Part shown: piece by piece, positions 32,428 through 41,301 of the stretch | Layout: each line of letters starts with the position of its first letter | How positions within the stretch are numbered: position 1 is the first letter of the stretch | From: Acidilobus sp. 7A | GTDB taxonomy: Archaea > Thermoproteota > Thermoprotei_A > Sulfolobales > Acidilobaceae | Length of the DNA: 64,000 nt | Assembly: GCF_003431325.1 (NCBI RefSeq) | Contig: NZ_CP010515.1 | Location: 1,302,001 to 1,366,000, forward strand | Direction of reading: 5' to 3' | Program-made: the position numbers and the translations under genes | The notes under the pieces: model-generated | What the model was told of the DNA's origin: nothing | Seen by the model: only the letters and a program-made list of their open reading frames with translations | Databases searched by the model: none

Positions 32428-33057
32428 TCACTGGGGCGGCAGGGAGAGCTTAAGCAGGTTAGCGTGCTCGTCGGTTATGTCTACATCCATATACTTCGAC
32501 AAACTCACGTTGCCCTCTGGAGTCACCTTTACGGCTTGGAAGAAGAACTTCTTAGCGTTTGCATCAGCTGTGAAGAGCCTGATCTCCTTGAGGGAGGTGA
32601 TGTATTCCTTGAGCGCTGGGTCCGAGAGAAGCGCCGAGAGCTGCTTGGTTGCCAGCCACGCTCTCACGTGAATTAGGAGGGCCCCCTTAAAGCCAGCCGA
32701 CCTCAGCGCCTTTAAAGTCTTCGCGGTGGCCTCGGAGACTAAGCTCATCCTCTGCTCACCTCCAAACGCGATGTAAACTGCTTCAGGATCCCATGAAACG
32801 ACTCTCCTTGCTACGTCATCCATGTTGTCCGAGTAGTCAAAGAACGCGACCTTGCCAGGGCCATATCCATATGCGTCTAGGTAGGCAACTGCAGCTGCAG
32901 CAGCGACTGACTCGCATATCCTGTCAGGGTAGGGTATAACAGCCACCTTGTTAAAGCCCTTAAACAGGCCTATGCCGACCAGCCTGCCCGTGAGCGCTCT
33001 CAGGTAGGCCTCCTCCCCTATTGAGAGCTTCCCAGAGCTCGCGTACATGGCAATCAC
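32428..33057 (-). CDS. Hypothetical alpha/beta protein, 209 aa
   Basis: Not recognised. The sequence alternates beta strands and helices like a Rossmann-type fold (KVAVIPYPDRICESVAAAAAVAYLDAYG, KVAFFDYSDNMDDVARRVV, GALLIHVRAW). No P-loop, metal-binding cluster, signal peptide or membrane helix is visible. Start probably ATG 33057, or the ATG three codons later. It is divergent from the L40e gene (100 nt between starts) and followed by the tRNA-Ile gene on the same strand. Confidence 0.55.
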   Translation of the reverse strand: MIAMYASSGKLSIGEEAYLRALTGRLVGIGLFKGFNKVAVIPYPDRICESVAAAAAVAYLDAYGYGPGKVAFFDYSDNMDDVARRVVSWDPEAVYIAFGGEQRMSLVSEATAKTLKALRSAGFKGALLIHVRAWLATKQLSALLSDPALKEYITSLKEIRLFTADANAKKFFFQAVKVTPEGNVSLSKYMDVDITDEHANLLKLSLPPQ

Positions 33058-33115
33058 ACTTGTTGAAATGTTATTCTTAGTATAAAAGTTTTTCTTTTGG
33101 CTAGTCTCTTTAAAT

Positions 33116-33127
33116 GCTTAAAAAGGG
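33116..33127 (+). promoter_or_regulatory. TATA box of rpl40e
   Basis: GCTTAAAAAGGG lies about 30 nt upstream of the L40e ATG; an overlapping CTTTAAATG (33108-33116) is an alternative box. Confidence 0.45.
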
Positions 33128-33157
33128 CAGGTCTAGGCTAGCTCCTAGGCATCGAGG

Positions 33158-33331
33158 ATGCCTGTGACAGACCCCGAGCTGGTGAAGATAGTACAGGATA
33201 GGGTGTTCAACGTACTTATATGCAGGAAGTGCGGGGCACACAACCCTCCAGGGGCCAAGAAGTGCAGGAGATGCCATAGCACGGACCTCAGACCTAAGAG
33301 GAAAGAGCTGGCTAAGGTCAAAACTGCATGA
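33158..33331 (+). CDS. rpl40e: Large ribosomal subunit protein L40e
   Basis: A 57-aa protein, too short for routine gene finding but unmistakable: it starts [18 protein letters not shown] and carries the L40e zinc finger [18 protein letters not shown], ending [12 protein letters not shown]. It is the archaeal counterpart of the ribosomal part of the ubiquitin-L40 fusion. GAGG directly precedes the ATG. S26e follows 136 nt downstream. Confidence 0.94.
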   Translation: MPVTDPELVKIVQDRVFNVLICRKCGAHNPPGAKKCRRCHSTDLRPKRKELAKVKTA

Positions 33332-33467
33332 CATTCTATCTATAGTGATTACACTGAATGACATTGCCATAACTATAAAGTTGGTAAATAATATTGGTCA
33401 AAGGCTTCCCTAGTCTCGCAGAAGAGCTTAATAATGCCGCTATGCAACCGGGTAGAGGTGCTAGCTA

Positions 33468-33755
33468 ATGCCAAAGAAGAGGGAGAGCAGAGGCAGGAGG
33501 AAGGGCGATAAGGGCAAGTCCAGGATGATTCAGTGCGATAACTGCGGCAGGCTCGTGCCGGAGGACAAGGCAATATGTGTCACAAGAAGCTACACGCCAG
33601 TTGACCCCCAGCTGGCCGCGGAACTCGAGAAGAAGGGCGCCATAATACCTAGGTACCCCGTAACCAAGTGCTACTGCATAAGCTGCGCTATACACTACGG
33701 TCTTGTAAAGATAAGGGCTGAAGATGAGAGAAAGCCCAGGTTAAACATCATCTGA
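33468..33755 (+). CDS. rps26e: Small ribosomal subunit protein S26e
   Basis: A 95-aa S26e: basic N-terminus MPKKRESRGRRKGDKG, CDNCGRLVPEDKAICVTRSYTP and the second metal pair CYCISCAIHYGLVKIRAEDERK. It contacts mRNA at the exit channel in archaea and eukaryotes; S26e is confined to a subset of archaea including Crenarchaeota, which supports the taxonomic call. A GAGGTG ribosome site lies 8 nt before the ATG. Confidence 0.95.
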   Translation: MPKKRESRGRRKGDKGKSRMIQCDNCGRLVPEDKAICVTRSYTPVDPQLAAELEKKGAIIPRYPVTKCYCISCAIHYGLVKIRAEDERKPRLNII

Positions 33756-34095
33756 AAGCCTTGACATATTAACTATGAACTTTTAACAACCCGGATTTAA
33801 AGCAGACCATGATTTAAGTTAGCATGATAGTTAACGGTTAGGCGTATAGGGTTTATTGAAGCTTTATATCAACATGGGGTGGCGTAAGGCTCAACACGGT
33901 GAGCTCTAGGACCGTGCATGTAAATGCTTTCTGAAAGGATGTGATCGAGGGCTCGTCTTAACATAGACTAAGAAGTCGCGCTGACAGGTTAGAGCCCTTG
34001 CTGGACACTTAGGTTAGGAAGGGCCTCAGGGTTGAAGAACTGCACAAATACTTTTAAGCGAAGTCTATAGGCTAAGCACCAATGGGGGCCTGGCT
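33756..34095. other. Gene-less interval with one clear stem
   Basis: 340 bp without a credible gene. AGGGCTC at about 33947-33953 pairs with GAGCCCT at about 33991-33997 across a 37-nt loop, and shorter self-complementary pieces (GGTGAGCTC region near 33900) occur upstream. The TATA box of rpl18ae, ACTTTTAAGCG, is at 34050-34060. A C/D- or H/ACA-type RNA could not be confirmed: box motifs are incomplete. Confidence 0.4.
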
Positions 34096-34362
34096 ATGAG
34101 CGAGGCAGCAAAAGTAAAAGTATTCGTAGTCGAGGGGCGGATGCTGCTGTCACATGACAAGTTCCCAGAGTGGCATAAGTTTAAGGTGTTTGTGACAGCG
34201 CTTAAAGAGAAGGACGCTCTTGAGAAGGTCTACTCTGATCTCGGCAGCCGGCATAAGCTAAAGAGGTACCACATAAAGGTACAAAACGTTCGGGAGGCCT
34301 CACTTGATGAGGTGACTGACGCGCACATACTGTCGATCCTTGGTGCAACTAGGGTGAAGTGA
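34096..34362 (+). CDS. rpl18a: Large ribosomal subunit protein L18Ae (LX)
   Basis: An 88-aa protein with the LX pattern: KVKVFVVEGRM, WHKFKVFVTALKEKDALEKVYSDLGSRHKLKRYHIKVQNVREASLDE. Archaeal LX equals the N-terminal half of eukaryal L18a/L20e. It is followed with a 1-nt gap by prefoldin alpha and then FtsY, the standard archaeal L18a-pfdA-ftsY operon. The usual upstream partner aIF6 is elsewhere in this window (42282). Confidence 0.94.
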   Translation: MSEAAKVKVFVVEGRMLLSHDKFPEWHKFKVFVTALKEKDALEKVYSDLGSRHKLKRYHIKVQNVREASLDEVTDAHILSILGATRVK

Positions 34363-34363
34363 G

Positions 34364-34822
34364 ATGGCTGGCGAACAGCAGGGGCGCGCGGTGACCTTAG
34401 ATGAGCTCGTGGCGCAACTAGACGCCATAAGGAGCCAGGCGAACAACCTGAGGAGCCTGCTAGATAGCCTGACGGAGGAGAGGGGCTCCGTTGTAAGGTC
34501 AAAGGATGGGTTAGACGCTATAGCTAGGTCATCCCAGGGCTCTGTGGTCCTATTCCCCCTCAGCGATAACTATGAGGTGCTCGTAGAGGCCATACCTCAG
34601 AACAAGGACAAGGTTCTGGTTCACCTAGGAGCGGACGTCTACGCAAAGTTGGACGTCTCAGAGGGCCTCAAGATACTAAGCGAGAGGGAGGGCGAGCTTA
34701 ACAAGGCTATAGGCGAGGTCAGCCAGAGGCTCGCCCAGCTGGAGAGCCTGGAGGCTCAGTACGAGAGCGTTATACAGCAAGCGCTGGCGTCAGCCCAGCG
34801 TGCTAAGGGCGCGCAGGGCTGA
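34364..34822 (+). CDS. pfdA: Prefoldin subunit alpha
   Basis: A 152-aa prefoldin alpha: N-terminal coiled-coil (LDELVAQLDAIRSQANNLRSLLDSL), the beta-hairpin core with VLFPLSDNYEVLVEAIPQNKDKVLVHLGADVYAKLDVSEGLKIL, and a C-terminal coiled-coil (EVSQRLAQLESLEAQYESVIQQAL). With beta subunits it forms the jellyfish-shaped hexamer that passes unfolded proteins to the thermosome. Five nucleotides separate it from ftsY. The beta subunit gene is not in the window. Confidence 0.95.
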   Translation: MAGEQQGRAVTLDELVAQLDAIRSQANNLRSLLDSLTEERGSVVRSKDGLDAIARSSQGSVVLFPLSDNYEVLVEAIPQNKDKVLVHLGADVYAKLDVSEGLKILSEREGELNKAIGEVSQRLAQLESLEAQYESVIQQALASAQRAKGAQG

Positions 34823-34827
34823 GTGTC

Positions 34828-35745
34828 TTGTTTGATAAGCTTAAGAACGCGTTCAAGGGGTTTGCCTCTTCAATAGCTGAATCCGTAGAGAAGAAGGAAC
34901 TGAGCGAGAAAGATATAGAAGGCCCACTTCAGGAGCTTTTCATGAACCTTATAGAGGCCGACGTCGCATATGATGTTGCCGACGCTTTGATGTCAGAGCT
35001 GAAGTCAAGGCTTATAGGCGCCAAGGTCAGGAGGGGCACGGACCTAGAGGCATATGTGGCGGAGACTTTGAAGTCCTACCTGTCTTCAACATTCAGCGTC
35101 ATGGGTGAGGAGCTTCCCCAGCTGGTTAAGGGGAAGTGCAGCGGCAGTGGCACACCTTATGTGATAACCTTCTTCGGTGTCAACGGTGTCGGCAAAACAA
35201 CTACGATAGCTAAGGTGGCTTACCTACTTAAGAGCCATGAACTGAGCCCCGTGATAGCCGCTGCTGACACATTCAGGGCAGGCGCCCAAGAGCAACTCAG
35301 GCTTCACGCCGAAAGGCTGGGCGTGTACTTCATAGGGGGGTCCTACGGAGCTGACCCAGCTAGTGTGGCGTTTAATGCCATAAGCTATGCGAAAAGCAAG
35401 CACGCCTGTGCGGTTCTGATAGACACCGCTGGAAGAATGCACGTGGACGCTGACCTTATGGGGGAGCTTAAGAAGATAGTTAGGGTTGCAAACCCTGATC
35501 TTAGGGTTCTAGTAGTAGATGCTCTTACAGGTAACGACGCAGTTGAGCAGGCTAGGACGTTCAATGAGAACATAGGCATAGACGCCATCATACTTACTAA
35601 GCTCGACGCTGATGTGAAAGGTGGCGTGGCAATCTCAGTAGCCGCTATAACAAAGAAGCCCATAGCATATGTCGGCGTTGGCCAAAACTATGGCGACCTT
35701 AAGCCTTTTAGTCCAGACTATATAATCAAGCTTCTTTTTAGCTAA
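34828..35745 (+). CDS. ftsY: SRP receptor FtsY
   Basis: A 305-aa SRP-type GTPase that docks the signal-recognition particle at the membrane. It has the N domain (residues 1-95), GVNGVGKTTTIAKVAYLL (G1, about 113-130), DTFRAGAQEQL (the SRP-GTPase insertion motif), DTAGRMH (G3), TKLDADVKGG (G4) and GVGQNYGDLKPF at the end. The acidic N-terminal A domain is nearly absent, as in most archaea. TTG start. Last gene of the L18a-pfdA-ftsY operon. Confidence 0.96.
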   Translation: MFDKLKNAFKGFASSIAESVEKKELSEKDIEGPLQELFMNLIEADVAYDVADALMSELKSRLIGAKVRRGTDLEAYVAETLKSYLSSTFSVMGEELPQLVKGKCSGSGTPYVITFFGVNGVGKTTTIAKVAYLLKSHELSPVIAAADTFRAGAQEQLRLHAERLGVYFIGGSYGADPASVAFNAISYAKSKHACAVLIDTAGRMHVDADLMGELKKIVRVANPDLRVLVVDALTGNDAVEQARTFNENIGIDAIILTKLDADVKGGVAISVAAITKKPIAYVGVGQNYGDLKPFSPDYIIKLLFS

Positions 35746-35834
35746 ACGACCCTTAGCACTAATTGAAGCCTGGAAAAGGCCTATGCAAGAAACTCTAACT
35801 TTGGTGAGAAGGGGCCAGAGAAGGCCTTCGCTAG

Positions 35835-36698
35835 CTAAAAAATCCTTGTAGCGAGTTGAACTATGTCTTGCTTAGTTACAATGCCGATGGCTCTTCCGGT
35901 ACTGTCGATCACGGGGGTGCAGCCTATTCTCTCGGCTGCCATGGTACTTGCCACAGTGGCTAGGTCATCATCTTCTTTTGCTACTATTACGTCTCGTGAC
36001 ATTATATCCTCTGCTATAGGGACCAGATAGTTTCTGATGCCCACCACTTTGTCTTTCAGCGGGTCCACCACTTTGCTCTTGACATATCTGTCCTTCCCTC
36101 TCGCGGTTAGCAGCGCTGACGGGATATGCGCGAAAGCTATGTCCTTCTTAGCAACTACACCCACGGGCTTTCCGTCGTTGTCGACTATTACGACCTTCTT
36201 TACAGGGCTTGACTCTATCAGCTTAGCTAGGTAGTATATGCTGTGAGTGGGGCTAGCGCTGGGGAAGTCTGTTCTCATAGCTTCTGAAACCTTTACCTTG
36301 CCAGCGTACTTCTCACCGTACGCTCTAACAATGTCCGTTCTAGTTATTATTCCGACTAGCTTGCCATTCTTATCAACTACCGGCAGACCTCCTACCTTGT
36401 GTTTTATCATAAGGCTTGCGACAGTCCTGAGGCTCTTATTTAAATCTACAGTTATAACTTCTTTTGACATGACCTCAGAGACTTTGATCTCGTCGAGGGG
36501 CCTATAGTAGTTGGAGCCGTAGAGCGAGTCTATTATATCAGTCAGGGATAGCACGCCAACCGGCCTCTCAGACTCGTCAATGACTACGAGCCTTCCTATG
36601 TCCTTTTTTAACATGAGGTTCCTAGCATGTGCAAGCGTGTCGCTCTGTTTGACGACGTAGACAGGAGAATTCATATAGCTTGAGACCCTAGGAGCCAT
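35835..36698 (-). CDS. Four-CBS-domain protein (third of three)
   Basis: A 287-aa protein made of four CBS motifs (two Bateman modules) and nothing else: units start at about MNSPVYVV, VSEVMSKEVITV, VSEAMRTDFPSA and AEDIMSRDVIVA, each ending in a GVLSLTDI / GIITRTDI / GVVAKKDI / GIVTKQDI-type strand-helix. CBS pairs bind adenine nucleotides or related ligands and regulate partner proteins. I prefer ATG 36698, preceded by GGTGATG; a GTG at 36707 overlaps the upstream stop. Last gene of a three-gene CBS operon. Confidence 0.85.
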   Translation of the reverse strand: MAPRVSSYMNSPVYVVKQSDTLAHARNLMLKKDIGRLVVIDESERPVGVLSLTDIIDSLYGSNYYRPLDEIKVSEVMSKEVITVDLNKSLRTVASLMIKHKVGGLPVVDKNGKLVGIITRTDIVRAYGEKYAGKVKVSEAMRTDFPSASPTHSIYYLAKLIESSPVKKVVIVDNDGKPVGVVAKKDIAFAHIPSALLTARGKDRYVKSKVVDPLKDKVVGIRNYLVPIAEDIMSRDVIVAKEDDDLATVASTMAAERIGCTPVIDSTGRAIGIVTKQDIVQLATRIF

Positions 36699-36703
36699 AG
36701 TCA

Positions 36704-37687
36704 TCACCTTAGGGCCACTGAGAGCAGGATATCCCTCTCTGTTATGATCCCTTTCACTTCGTTATTCTTATCTACAACAATAAGGCTATTGGTGTTATGC
36801 GAGTTCATTATTGACGCCGCTGCTCCTACGTCTTCATCCTCATCTGTGGTGACCACGTCACGGCTCATAATATCTGACACCTTAGTGGAGAGCACTTCCT
36901 CTATGTCATAACTTGAAAGCTTCTTTAGGGCTTCATGGGATCCAAAGAACGCTATGAAGTCCATGGCGCTTACAATGCCCACAACGTAAGTGCCGTCGGC
37001 AGACAGCACAGGCACCCTCCTGAAACCATAAAGCGACATGAGTTGTGCGGCCCTCTTTATAGTGTCACTCTCATAAGTTACCACTAAATTCGAAGTCATG
37101 ACATCCTTCACTTTTATACCGAGATCCTTATTAACAAGGTACCTCACTATGTCATGCTCTGTCACGACACCGTATGGCGTGCCGTCAGCTGCAACTATCG
37201 GCACGAGGCCCATCCCGTTGAGAACCATCAGTTTGAGCGTCTCAGAGATCTTCGATGACACCGTGGCATAAAGGGGCGTGGGGTTCATGATGCTTTCGAC
37301 TTTCTCTGACCTCAGCGCACCAAATATATCATGGCCGTGACGCTGCTCAACAATAGTGTAGAGTGAGCCGCCTCCCAGGTAGTTAACGACGTCAGTGGCC
37401 ATTATTGTGCCCTTCAGCTTGTCGGAGGAGTCAACAACGACAAGGCCCCTAACCCTTTTCTCATACATGCGTTCAACGGCCTCCAGTACTGTGCTCGTTG
37501 AAGTTATGGTTACGGCCGGCTTTGAAGCTATGAGAGTTATGTCACCCTCCTTCTCCTTAATCCTTTGGCTCCAGTTGGGCTCGGCGTCAGCTCTTAGGTA
37601 CTTGGTGCCCTCCCACCTTCTCACCGCCACGTTAGAGACTATCTTAGCCTTGTTTGACACCTTGAGGCCAGCCCTTTTAGCGCTCAT
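36704..37687 (-). CDS. Four-CBS-domain protein with basic N-terminal extension (second of three)
   Basis: A 327-aa protein with a ~50-residue N-terminal extension (MSAKRAGLKVSNKAKIVSNV..., basic and Trp-containing) followed by four CBS motifs: ITLIASKPAVTIT, VESIMNPTPLYATV, VKDVMTSNLVVTYE and VSDIMSRDVVTTDE. The extension resembles the N-terminus of archaeal CBS proteins that associate with nucleic acid or ribosomes, but no named domain is visible. ATG 37687 has GGTGA five bases upstream, and the TGA inside that ribosome site is the stop of the preceding gene. GTG 37696 is the alternative start. Confidence 0.85.
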   Translation of the reverse strand: MSAKRAGLKVSNKAKIVSNVAVRRWEGTKYLRADAEPNWSQRIKEKEGDITLIASKPAVTITSTSTVLEAVERMYEKRVRGLVVVDSSDKLKGTIMATDVVNYLGGGSLYTIVEQRHGHDIFGALRSEKVESIMNPTPLYATVSSKISETLKLMVLNGMGLVPIVAADGTPYGVVTEHDIVRYLVNKDLGIKVKDVMTSNLVVTYESDTIKRAAQLMSLYGFRRVPVLSADGTYVVGIVSAMDFIAFFGSHEALKKLSSYDIEEVLSTKVSDIMSRDVVTTDEDEDVGAAASIMNSHNTNSLIVVDKNNEVKGIITERDILLSVALR

Positions 37688-37692
37688 TGCAA

Positions 37693-38559
37693 TCACCTGA
37701 CCAACGATTTCACTACGTCTTCCCTATCAACTATGCCAACGAGCTTAAGTTCCTTACTGTTGTTAACTATTGGAACTCTGCCATAGCTGTGCTTAGCCAT
37801 AAGGGAGGCGACCTCGTAGAGGGACGACCATGGGTAAAGGTAGGTGACGCTCCTACTCATGACATCCTTGACGCGAGGCCCCCTGGAAGCTCCTCCCTCG
37901 CTTTCCAGGTGAATTCTGCTGTAGCCCTTTGCTATTAGGTCGTACTGCGTTATCATGCCTACAAGCCTTCCGCTGCTGTCAACCACCGGCAGCCCTGCAT
38001 ACCTTAGCTCCCGCATTCTGTTCCATATTTTTGATATGAAGTCCTCCTCACTTACAGCGACTACGTTTGTTGACATGACATCGCTTACGCTGACGCTCTT
38101 GAGGTTTTCCGCGCAACAATTTATCATGAGCTGAACTATATCATCGAATGTGAGGAATCCTAGGAACCTTCCGTTACTGTCAACCACAGGGGAAGCCCAC
38201 TCATCGGCCTTCAGCATAGATTTTATGGCCTCGCCTAGGGTGACGTCAGGCCTAAGTATAACCATGGGAGGCTCCGCCACCGAGGACGCCATGGCCTCAC
38301 TCTTAGAAGAGGCGACGCTGAGTACGGAGCCCCTTGTTATTATGCCTATCAGCTTACCGTCAGAGTCAACGACAGCGATGCTTCTCAAAGCTTCATCTCT
38401 TATAATTTTTCTAACCTCTACGAGCCTTGTATCTGGGCTCACAAAGGCCTTAGAGATCTTGCTTTTGCCTATAATATCTACTACGCGAAGCTTGACAAGG
38501 GAGCCTGTGGAACGGTCTTTATTTACAACATCTTTAAGCTCCACACAACAGCCCCACAT
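37693..38559 (-). CDS. Four-CBS-domain protein (first of three)
   Basis: A 288-aa protein with a short cysteine-containing N-terminus (MWGCCVELKDVV) and four CBS motifs: SKISKAFVSPDTRL, VAEPPMVILRPDVT, VSDVMSTNVVAVSE and VKDVMSRSVTYLYP. It starts the operon; the TATA-like stretch on the minus strand is the AT-rich run at about 38565-38590. The three CBS genes have only partly similar sequences and are tandem paralogues, not recent duplicates. No enzyme, channel or transporter gene lies next to them. Confidence 0.85.
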   Translation of the reverse strand: MWGCCVELKDVVNKDRSTGSLVKLRVVDIIGKSKISKAFVSPDTRLVEVRKIIRDEALRSIAVVDSDGKLIGIITRGSVLSVASSKSEAMASSVAEPPMVILRPDVTLGEAIKSMLKADEWASPVVDSNGRFLGFLTFDDIVQLMINCCAENLKSVSVSDVMSTNVVAVSEEDFISKIWNRMRELRYAGLPVVDSSGRLVGMITQYDLIAKGYSRIHLESEGGASRGPRVKDVMSRSVTYLYPWSSLYEVASLMAKHSYGRVPIVNNSKELKLVGIVDREDVVKSLVR

Positions 38560-38710
38560 TTAATATATGTTTGGAAGTATTAAAAGTGTAGCATATCATG
38601 GCTGCGCTCTTTCTCACAACATCGTAATCTTTCATAAGAGCTTACGTTAAGGAAAACCAAGTTAAGTCTTAAAGGTTTAATGGCATCAACCATATGCGCT
38701 GCGTAAGATC

Positions 38711-39596
<886 letters not shown>

Positions 39597-39630
39597 AGGC
39601 TCTCTGACAGTCGAACCAGGCACTCTTATG

Positions 39631-39640
39631 CTTAAAAGTT
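39631..39640 (-). promoter_or_regulatory. TATA box of the GfcR-like gene
   Basis: Minus strand AACTTTTAAG, about 35 nt before ATG 39596. It lies inside the longer alternative reading frame, arguing against ATG 39659. Confidence 0.5.
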
Positions 39641-39675
39641 GTTGTACTCTAAAAATCATAAGGCAAAAAGCCTTT

Positions 39676-39846
39676 TTAAAACTCCTCCTCCTCGCTCTCC
39701 TCTTCCTCGCCTTCCTCTTCGCTCTCCTCTTCCTCGCCTTCCTCTTCGTCGCCTATGTACTCTTCGTCCCACTCCTCCTCTTCGCTCTCCTCTTCCTCGC
39801 CTTCCTCTTCCTCCTCCGGCTCCTCATACTCTAGGTCTTTGGGCAT
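39676..39846 (-). CDS. 56-aa poly-glutamate protein
   Basis: An open frame starting MPKDLEYEEP with a GAGGTGA ribosome site six bases upstream, ending at TAA 39676. Of 56 residues, 36 are Glu and 3 Asp, with one Lys, one Trp and two Tyr (besides Ser/Gly). Units of EEGEEEES recur three times and are encoded by a ~24-nt tandem repeat. A small stem (AAGGC-TTTTT-GCCTT, about 39660-39674) follows the stop. No family known to me; such polyanions can mimic nucleic acid, bind basic proteins or cations. Located upstream of the GfcR-like gene on the same strand, but with its own spacing. Confidence 0.7.
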   Translation of the reverse strand: MPKDLEYEEPEEEEEGEEEESEEEEWDEEYIGDEEEGEEEESEEEGEEEESEEEEF

Positions 39847-40018
39847 CGATCTTCACCTCGTCCACTAGACGGTTATCACCTGTTGATCTTATGCAATTAT
39901 ATGAATCTCTACCTCTAAGATGCTACAGTAATCTTAACGATATTCATAAACTAATAACAACCTGTAGAAACAGCACTTGAAACCACCTCTAGACTAAATT
40001 GAAGCCTTTGTAGATGCC

Positions 40019-40029
40019 AACTTTTAAGC
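40019..40029 (+). promoter_or_regulatory. TATA box of spt4
   Basis: AACTTTTAAGC; initiation about 25 nt downstream would give a leader of about a dozen bases to the TTG at 40061. Confidence 0.5.
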
Positions 40030-40060
40030 TCAGCTTCTTAGAGAGGTCTAGGTGTGAGAG

Positions 40061-40291
40061 TTGCCAGCCAGGGCCCCCACCAAGAGGATGCCATACAAGG
40101 CGTGTAAGAGCTGTGGCGCCTTGGTTCCAAAAGACGCAACCGTATGCCCTGTGTGCGGCGGAACCTCGTTCGTTGATGACTGGGATGGCATAGTTGTGAT
40201 ACTAGATAACTCTGAGCTCGCAAGCAGGCTTAAGTTCTCAAAGAAGGGCACTTTCGCGCTTAAAGTTGCTGGCTCCTACACCTTTAAGTGA
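40061..40291 (+). CDS. spt4: Transcription elongation factor Spt4 (RpoE'')
   Basis: A 76-aa zinc protein: CKSCGALVPKDATVCPVCGG then FVDDWDGIVVILDNSELASRLKFSKKGTFALKV, the archaeal Spt4 core that pairs with Spt5 on RNA polymerase. TTG 40061 follows GGTGTGAGAG; ATG 40088 (MPYKACKSC) is equally compatible with the family. It is followed 28 nt later by dephospho-CoA kinase, a conserved archaeal neighbour. Spt5 and RpoE' are not in the window. Confidence 0.93.
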   Translation: MPARAPTKRMPYKACKSCGALVPKDATVCPVCGGTSFVDDWDGIVVILDNSELASRLKFSKKGTFALKVAGSYTFK

Positions 40292-40319
40292 AGGCCTTAG
40301 GCCCAGAAAGTGACGTGCC

Positions 40320-40871
40320 TTGAATGGCAGCACAATAATAAGTTACTACATACCCCCTGAGCTTAGGGAAGACTTCTCAAACCCCAGGGGGGTCCTCGTT
40401 GCCGGCTCGCTCAAGGAATTCATAGAGCTTCGGCAGTGGACTAAGGTTATATGCTTGGGTGACGTAGTCACAGCCTATTGCATGGAGGCTTCAAGGCTTC
40501 CTGACGTTGTAGCATTCGATGGGAAGACGCAGCGCGCCGAACTGAAGATTGTTAGCGAGGAGGACCTTAAACTAAAGGGCTTCAGGTTAGTAACAGCTGT
40601 GAATCCCCCTGGAGGGTTGAGCTTGAGCTCCATTGACGCCATGTGCCGTGCCATTAGCGAGAGTAGTAAAGGGGAAAGAGTCGCAATAAAGGTTCAGGGA
40701 GAGGAGGACATGCTTACCTTGGCGACGCTCTCCTGTGCGCCGACAAATAGCCTGGTGATCTATGGCATACCTAACAGGGGTGCCGCGCTCGTTGTCGTAG
40801 ACACGTTAATATCCCGTGAGCTGCAAACAAAGCTGTTAAGGCTGAGGCCTATTACGAAGGCTATTTCTTGA
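40320..40871 (+). CDS. GTP-dependent dephospho-CoA kinase (DUF359 family)
   Basis: A 183-aa archaeal dephospho-CoA kinase catalysing the last step of CoA synthesis with GTP. Family blocks are VICLGDVVTAYCM (about 43-55), the TQRAELKI region, VKVQGEEDMLTLATLSCAP and VIYGIPNRGAALVVV. It is unrelated to bacterial CoaE. TTG start. Position after spt4 is the usual archaeal order. Confidence 0.9.
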   Translation: MNGSTIISYYIPPELREDFSNPRGVLVAGSLKEFIELRQWTKVICLGDVVTAYCMEASRLPDVVAFDGKTQRAELKIVSEEDLKLKGFRLVTAVNPPGGLSLSSIDAMCRAISESSKGERVAIKVQGEEDMLTLATLSCAPTNSLVIYGIPNRGAALVVVDTLISRELQTKLLRLRPITKAIS

Positions 40872-40930
40872 GCCCCTCTAGAAGGTCCAGCCAAGGTCTG
40901 TTTAGTGAGGCTTACCGTGTTAAACTTGGG

Positions 40931-41128
40931 CTAGGCTGTGTAGTCCCTGAGGAGCCATGCTGGCACGCTCTTGATAAGATCGTATGCCTCCTCCCATCCA
41001 TTGAGTGAGAGCTCGCTAGCAAGCTCTTCAAGCGTCATGTTAGTCTTAACGTACTTTCTCAGCACTTTTATGATCTCATTCGTAAGCTCTAACTCCTTAT
41101 CGCCAACCTTAACCTTGGGCCTCTCCAA
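40931..41128 (-). CDS. Small helical protein, 65 aa
   Basis: Not recognised by name. MERPKVKVGDKELELTNEIIKVLRKYVKTNMTLEELASELSLNGWEEAYDLIKSVPAWLLRDYTA gives four helices, the central pair (TLEELASELSLNGWEEAYDLIKSV) resembling a helix-turn-helix. The ending PAWLL resembles the C-terminal tails of small archaeal wHTH proteins. TTG start. It converges with the dephospho-CoA kinase gene. Confidence 0.6.
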   Translation of the reverse strand: MERPKVKVGDKELELTNEIIKVLRKYVKTNMTLEELASELSLNGWEEAYDLIKSVPAWLLRDYTA

Positions 41129-41190
41129 GCCTCGTCCCCTAAAATCCCGCGCTCAGGAATTTTAAAGCGCTTGCTGTCCGTTAATTACAT

Positions 41191-41233
41191 TTACAGCTGA
41201 AAGCCTCGCCCTTTAAGGCGGGGAGGAGGTCAG
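41191..41233 (+). repeat. Solo IS605-type right-end hairpin, copy 4
   Basis: TTACAGCTGAAAGCC, stem CCTCGCCC-TTTA-AGGCGGGG (one mismatch at the loop), GAGGAGGTCAG. Its GCTGAA prefix matches the right end (GAGAGCTGAA) of the 210-bp elements, linking the two repeat types. Confidence 0.75.
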
Positions 41234-41301
41234 ATTTGCGATGAGACTACATTGACATGCGCCAGCTCTCAGGAGCACTTTTCATGGCTTTTAAACAGGG
41301 A

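Noticed and set aside
33880-34020. C/D-box or H/ACA small RNA between S26e and L18Ae
   Set aside because: One 7-bp stem is present, but C, D and ACA boxes are incomplete or badly spaced.
39640-39850. CRISPR or satellite-type repeat in the CTCCTCTTCCTCGCC stretch
   Set aside because: The repeat is coding (Glu-rich), in frame and without spacers.
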